Shown: piece after piece, positions 60,887-64,000 of the stretch
How positions within the stretch are numbered: the stretch's first letter is position 1
Layout: every line of letters begins with the position of its first letter
Origin: Rhodobacter sp.
GTDB lineage: Bacteria; Pseudomonadota; Alphaproteobacteria; Rhodobacterales; Rhodobacteraceae
Direction of reading: 5' to 3'
DNA length: 64,000 bases
Assembly (NCBI GenBank): GCA_020637515.1
Contig: JACKKG010000001.1
Span: forward strand, 1,580,501-1,644,500
Made by a program: the position numbers and the translations under genes
The notes under the pieces: model-generated
Seen by the model: the letters and a program-made list of their open reading frames with translations, nothing else
What the model was told of the DNA's origin: nothing
Databases searched by the model: none

Positions 60887-61831
60887 TCAGGTGAAGCTTT
60901 GTTCGATCCGGTCCAGCGTGCGCATCGCGTCCAGCACCTGATGCACCGACCCGTTGGGCTGACGGCCCTCGCGCATCGCGGCGATGAACTCGCGGTCGAT
61001 CAGCTCGATACCGTTGTTCGACACCGCGACGCCCGTCAGGTCCACCGGCTTGTCATAGCCATCGAACAGGTCGTCATACCGGGCGATATAGGTGCCCTTG
61101 TCGCAGATGTAGCGGAAGAACGTGCCCAGCGGGCCATCGTTGTTGAACGACAGCGACAGCGTGCAGATCGCGCCCGAGGGCGTCTTCATGCCGATCGACA
61201 TGTCCATGGCGATGCCCAGCTCGGGGTGGTGCGGCCCTTCCAGCCCATAGCACTGGCTGACCACCTCGCCGGTCTGATACTGGAACAGATCGACCGTGTG
61301 GCAGGCGTGGTGCCAGAGCAGGTGGTCGGTCCAGGACCGGGGCTCGCCCTTGGCGTTCATGTTCGTGCGGCGGAAGAAATAGGTCTGCACGTCCATTTGC
61401 AGGATCTTCAGCTCGCCCGCCTTGATCTTGTTGTGGATCCACTGATGCGACGGGTTGTAACGCCGCACCTGGCCGGCCATCGCCAGCACGCCGGTTTGTT
61501 CCTGAACGCGGCAGATCGCTTCGCTTTCCTCCAGGCTGTCGGCCATCGGGATCTCGATCAGAACGGGTTTCCCGGCCTCCATGCACTGGATCGCCTGCGC
61601 GGCATGCAGTTGCGTCGGGGTCGCCAGGATCACCGCGTCCACGTCGTCACGGGCCAGGCATTCGGCCAGGTCCGTGGCGGCATGGCCGATGCCGCGTTCG
61701 GCGGCCAGGGCGTCGATCTTGGCGCGGGTCGGCCCCATCACCGAGGTGACAGTGACCCCCTCGATCGCCTTCAGCGCATCGAGGTGCTTGATGCCGAAGG
61801 CGCCATAGGCGCCCGCAACGCAAATTCGCAT
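60887..61831 (-). CDS. ligC: 4-carboxy-2-hydroxymuconate-6-semialdehyde dehydrogenase (Gfo/Idh/MocA family)
   Basis: A 314-residue Gfo/Idh/MocA-type NADP oxidoreductase. N-terminal dinucleotide motif C-V-A-G-A-Y-G-A-F-G, the E-I-P-M-A-D block (E-K-P equivalent) near residue 95 and W-H-H-A-C-H-T-V-D-L-F near 172 fit LigC. It oxidises the protocatechuate 4,5-cleavage product to the pyrone dicarboxylate. Assignment relies on following ligA and ligB by 12 bases, as in Sphingobium and Comamonas clusters. LigI/LigJ/LigK genes are not in the window. Confidence 0.9.
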   Translation of the reverse strand: MRICVAGAYGAFGIKHLDALKAIEGVTVTSVMGPTRAKIDALAAERGIGHAATDLAECLARDDVDAVILATPTQLHAAQAIQCMEAGKPVLIEIPMADSLEESEAICRVQEQTGVLAMAGQVRRYNPSHQWIHNKIKAGELKILQMDVQTYFFRRTNMNAKGEPRSWTDHLLWHHACHTVDLFQYQTGEVVSQCYGLEGPHHPELGIAMDMSIGMKTPSGAICTLSLSFNNDGPLGTFFRYICDKGTYIARYDDLFDGYDKPVDLTGVAVSNNGIELIDREFIAAMREGRQPNGSVHQVLDAMRTLDRIEQSFT

Positions 61832-61843
61832 GGTTCCCTCCGT

Positions 61844-62728
61844 TTACTCGGCCGCCAGCTTGGCGCGGCTGTCGTGATACGATTTGTTTTCCAAGATGAT
61901 GTGACCCACGGCGGTGTTCGACGCGGGGACATGATAGTGGCGGTGAACCTCGACCACGTCCTCGTCCAGCGCGCCGCGCATGACGTGCCACATGACCATC
62001 TCGATCCCTTCCGAGCCGCCCTCGCGCAGGTATTCCACATGCGGCATCCTGGACAGGCCAACCGGGTCCTCGGTCAGGCGATCGAGGAATTGCTGATCCC
62101 ATTCCTTGTTGATGAGACCCGCGCGCTTGTATTGCAACTGATGGCTCAGCCCGCCGGTGCCGAAGACCATGACCTTCAGATCCTCGGGGTAGCTTTCGAC
62201 CGCGCGGCGCACGGCCTTGCCCAGGTTGTAGCAACGGTTGCCGGTGGGGGCGGGGTATTGCACCACATTCACCGCCAGCGGGATCACCTGCACGCCCCAG
62301 TCGTCCTGAGGCGTCTTGTCGCCATACATCACCGACAGCGGCACGGTCAGGCCGTGGTCCACTTCCATCTCGTTCATGATGGTGATGTCGAATTCATCCA
62401 GGATCAGCGACTGCGCGATATGCGAGGCCATCTTCTGGTGGTTGCGCACCACCGGCACCGGGCGCGGGCCATAGCCTTCGTCCGCCGGGGTAAAGGTCGC
62501 CGCCGCGCCCAGGGCAAAGGTCGGGATGCACGAGGCGTCAAAGGCCGTGCAATGGTCGTTGTAGACCAGGAAGATCACGTCGGGCTTGTGTTCGGCCATC
62601 CATTCGCGGCTGAATTCGAACCCTTTGAACACGGGCTGCCAATAGGGCTGGTCGGTGATGTGCGTATCCATCGCGACACCGATGGCGGGGACATGCGAGA
62701 CGCCCACTCCTGCGACGATGCGTGCCAT
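61844..62728 (-). CDS. ligB: Protocatechuate 4,5-dioxygenase, beta (catalytic) subunit
   Basis: A 294-residue class III extradiol dioxygenase subunit. Iron ligands fit H12 (V-S-H-V-P-A near the N-terminus), a second His in Y-N-D-H-C-T-A-F, and the Glu in the C-terminal half (E-G-I-E-M-V/E-Y-L). It aligns from memory with Sphingobium LigB: S-L-I-L-D-E-F-D-I-T-I-M-N, G-T-G-G-L-S-H-Q-L, L-I-N-K-E. The start ATG overlaps the ligA stop (TAATG). It cleaves protocatechuate between C4 and C5. Confidence 0.94.
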   Translation of the reverse strand: MARIVAGVGVSHVPAIGVAMDTHITDQPYWQPVFKGFEFSREWMAEHKPDVIFLVYNDHCTAFDASCIPTFALGAAATFTPADEGYGPRPVPVVRNHQKMASHIAQSLILDEFDITIMNEMEVDHGLTVPLSVMYGDKTPQDDWGVQVIPLAVNVVQYPAPTGNRCYNLGKAVRRAVESYPEDLKVMVFGTGGLSHQLQYKRAGLINKEWDQQFLDRLTEDPVGLSRMPHVEYLREGGSEGIEMVMWHVMRGALDEDVVEVHRHYHVPASNTAVGHIILENKSYHDSRAKLAAE

Positions 62729-63117
62729 TACTTGTCCTCCCATTCGGATTTGTAGCGGTTGCCCTCGATCGGGCGGCCGCCGTTCAGCATCATCTCGCGG
62801 TAGGCCTCGACTCCCATGCCGGTCATAAGCCCGGCCAGGTTCTGGAAGTTGATGCCGTCGTTCGCCGCCAGCTTGGACGTGTAATAGACGTTCCCGCCCA
62901 GTTCGAGCAGCCGGTTCCAGTCGCGCTTGCGCACGGCATCGCGCTGTTCGGCGGTCATCGGGAAGCCGTCCAGATAGGCCTCTTCATCGGCGTTGAACGC
63001 ATCGCGGTTCTTTTGCAGTCTCAGCGAGATGCAGAACTGGTTCAGGTGATAGCCTTCGCGGGACCGGTCGGCGTCGAAGACAAAGGTCCCGGGGATATCC
63101 TCGTAGTCCTTGTGCAT
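62728..63117 (-). CDS. ligA: Protocatechuate 4,5-dioxygenase, alpha subunit
   Basis: A 129-residue small subunit. The pattern D-I-P-G-T-F-V-F-D-A near the N-terminus, G-Y-H-L-N-Q-F, A-D-E-E-A-Y-L-D near 45 and G-G-N-V-Y-Y-T-S-K-L-A near 75 match LigA of Sphingobium. It pairs with LigB in an alpha2beta2 enzyme. The ATG at 63117 has GGAGAA upstream; in-frame starts further up do not look like LigA. It is first in the ligABC unit. Confidence 0.93.
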   Translation of the reverse strand: MHKDYEDIPGTFVFDADRSREGYHLNQFCISLRLQKNRDAFNADEEAYLDGFPMTAEQRDAVRKRDWNRLLELGGNVYYTSKLAANDGINFQNLAGLMTGMGVEAYREMMLNGGRPIEGNRYKSEWEDK

Positions 63118-63270
63118 GGTGGTATTCTCCCGTTTGCCGAGGTGTCGCGAACCGCCGCACGCAGGCGCGGGCCCTCCCTCGATCTGGGCAATGTATACAT
63201 TCGCCCGCGCCCCGCAGGCCAATAGAAATGCACCGGCTTGCATTGAAAAAAGCTATTGTTGCGCCGGCCC

Positions 63271-64000
63271 TCAAAGCGCGTGCATCAGCCCCAGCGCGGC
63301 GGTGACGGTGACCACCGACAACGCGGTCGTCACGATCAGCGCGGTCGAGGTGACGGCCTCCAGCCCGAACGGGGCGGCCAGGATCGGATAGACCGTCAGC
63401 ATCGGCACGGCGGCGAACAGGATGCCCACCGGGATCAGCGCGGGCGGCACGCCGGGAATGGCATAGAGCGCCGCCGCCACCAGCAACGGATGCAGCACCA
63501 GCTTGCCCAGCGCGATCCCCGAGGTCCGCCGCCAGTGCCCGCCCACCGACATCCGCGCCACCGTGCCGCCGATCACGAACAACGCCACGGGCGAGGCCGC
63601 CATCGCCAGCGTCGTCACCGCCCGCTCGACCGGCGCGGTCAGGGACAGGCCGGTCGCCCGCCACAGCAGCGACGCGGCCACCGCGATCAGCAGCGGGTTG
63701 CGGATCATCCGCGCTCCGGCCGCGCGCGCCAGCCCGCCCAGCGTGGCCCCCTTGTGCTGCGCCGCACCGGCCAGCATCGTGGCCATGGGAATGATGACCG
63801 TGTTCTCGATGGTCATGGTCATGGCAAAGACCACCGCGCCGTCAGCGCCGAACAACAGGCTGGCAATCGGAAAGCCCAGGAACCCGCTGTTCGAATTGGA
63901 CATGCCAAAGGCAAAGATCCAGGCATCCGCCGCCGGCTGCCGCAAGAACAGGCGCATCCCGGCATAGCCCAGCCCCAGGGTCGCGACCGACCCCAGAAGA
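63271..64000 (-). CDS. AEC (auxin efflux carrier) family transporter, C-terminal part (truncated)
   Basis: At least 243 residues are visible; the N-terminus lies beyond the window. The protein has about seven hydrophobic helices here. Family features are S-N-S-G-F-L-G-F-P with its crossed-helix proline, I-R-N-P-L-L-I-A-V and G-K-L-V-L-H-P-L-L-V. The AEC/malonate-type carriers export or import organic acids. Given the adjacent ligABC genes, carriage of a dicarboxylate product or aromatic acid is possible but not shown. Confidence 0.85.
   Translation of the reverse strand, partial: LLGSVATLGLGYAGMRLFLRQPAADAWIFAFGMSNSNSGFLGFPIASLLFGADGAVVFAMTMTIENTVIIPMATMLAGAAQHKGATLGGLARAAGARMIRNPLLIAVAASLLWRATGLSLTAPVERAVTTLAMAASPVALFVIGGTVARMSVGGHWRRTSGIALGKLVLHPLLVAAALYAIPGVPPALIPVGILFAAVPMLTVYPILAAPFGLEAVTSTALIVTTALSVVTVTAALGLMHAL

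Overview
The window is a very GC-rich, densely packed stretch of chromosome from an alphaproteobacterium, most likely of the Rhodobacteraceae/Paracoccaceae (Rhodobacterales). This rests on recognisable blocks (UPF0262 - LMW phosphatase - infA - maf - RNase E/G - yacG; argB - engB - MOSC - yidC; hisF - hisE), family-level sequence resemblance, and abundant ATGA/TGATG stop-start overlaps. I see no rRNA, tRNA, CRISPR array, insertion sequence or prophage. No gene-free stretch exceeds 300 bases. Assignments come from reading motifs and remembered family sequences; no database search was run.

Layout. 1-2.3 kb: end of a luciferase-like monooxygenase and two secreted cysteine-rich Sel1-repeat paralogues. 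2.4-4.9 kb: arginase and ornithine cyclodeaminase with a divergent Lrp/AsnC regulator. 4.9-8.3 kb: MarR regulator facing an MBL-fold protein, an aromatic-ring FAD monooxygenase and a DUF2783 protein. 8.4-16.1 kb: housekeeping (alaX, an MscS-type channel, cysK, small membrane/lipoproteins, hisF-hisE, mnmH). 16.3-20.2 kb: ybbP-ybbA with divergent tesA. 20.4-21.6 kb: a creatinase. 21.8-26.8 kb: UPF0262/LMW-PTP and infA-maf-RNase-yacG, with three coupled genes (NTF2-like, GNAT, nitrilase) placed between them. 26.9-28.7 kb: an acetate kinase-PduL fusion. 28.8-40.4 kb: YeeE/YedE pair, SixA, ferredoxin-like protein, argB, engB, MOSC, yidC, an EAL protein, ttcA, a pentapeptide-repeat membrane protein, yidD and DUF523.

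40.5-54.1 kb is the most interesting part: a catabolic island with an SDR and an esterase, a GntR regulator facing a gentisate-dioxygenase-like cupin, a NYN/PIN-type nuclease, an FAH-family hydrolase and a flavin reductase. After an AT-rich promoter region with an 18-bp palindrome comes a tight run: NicX-like ring-opening dioxygenase, acyl-CoA-dehydrogenase-like flavoprotein lacking the usual YEGT glutamate, SRPBCC-alpha/beta hydrolase fusion, TetR regulator, glutamine-synthetase-like ligase, second flavin reductase, APC permease. I infer uptake, gamma-glutamylation or activation, flavin-dependent oxidation and ring opening of a nitrogen-containing compound. The substrate is unknown.

54.2-64 kb: oxyR-katG, galE-galU, a DHA2-type MFS exporter, and ligABC for the protocatechuate 4,5-cleavage route with an AEC-family transporter running off the end. 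With the gentisate-like and NicX-like enzymes, the window encodes three different ring-cleavage dioxygenases within about 20 kb, next to a peroxide-defence locus.
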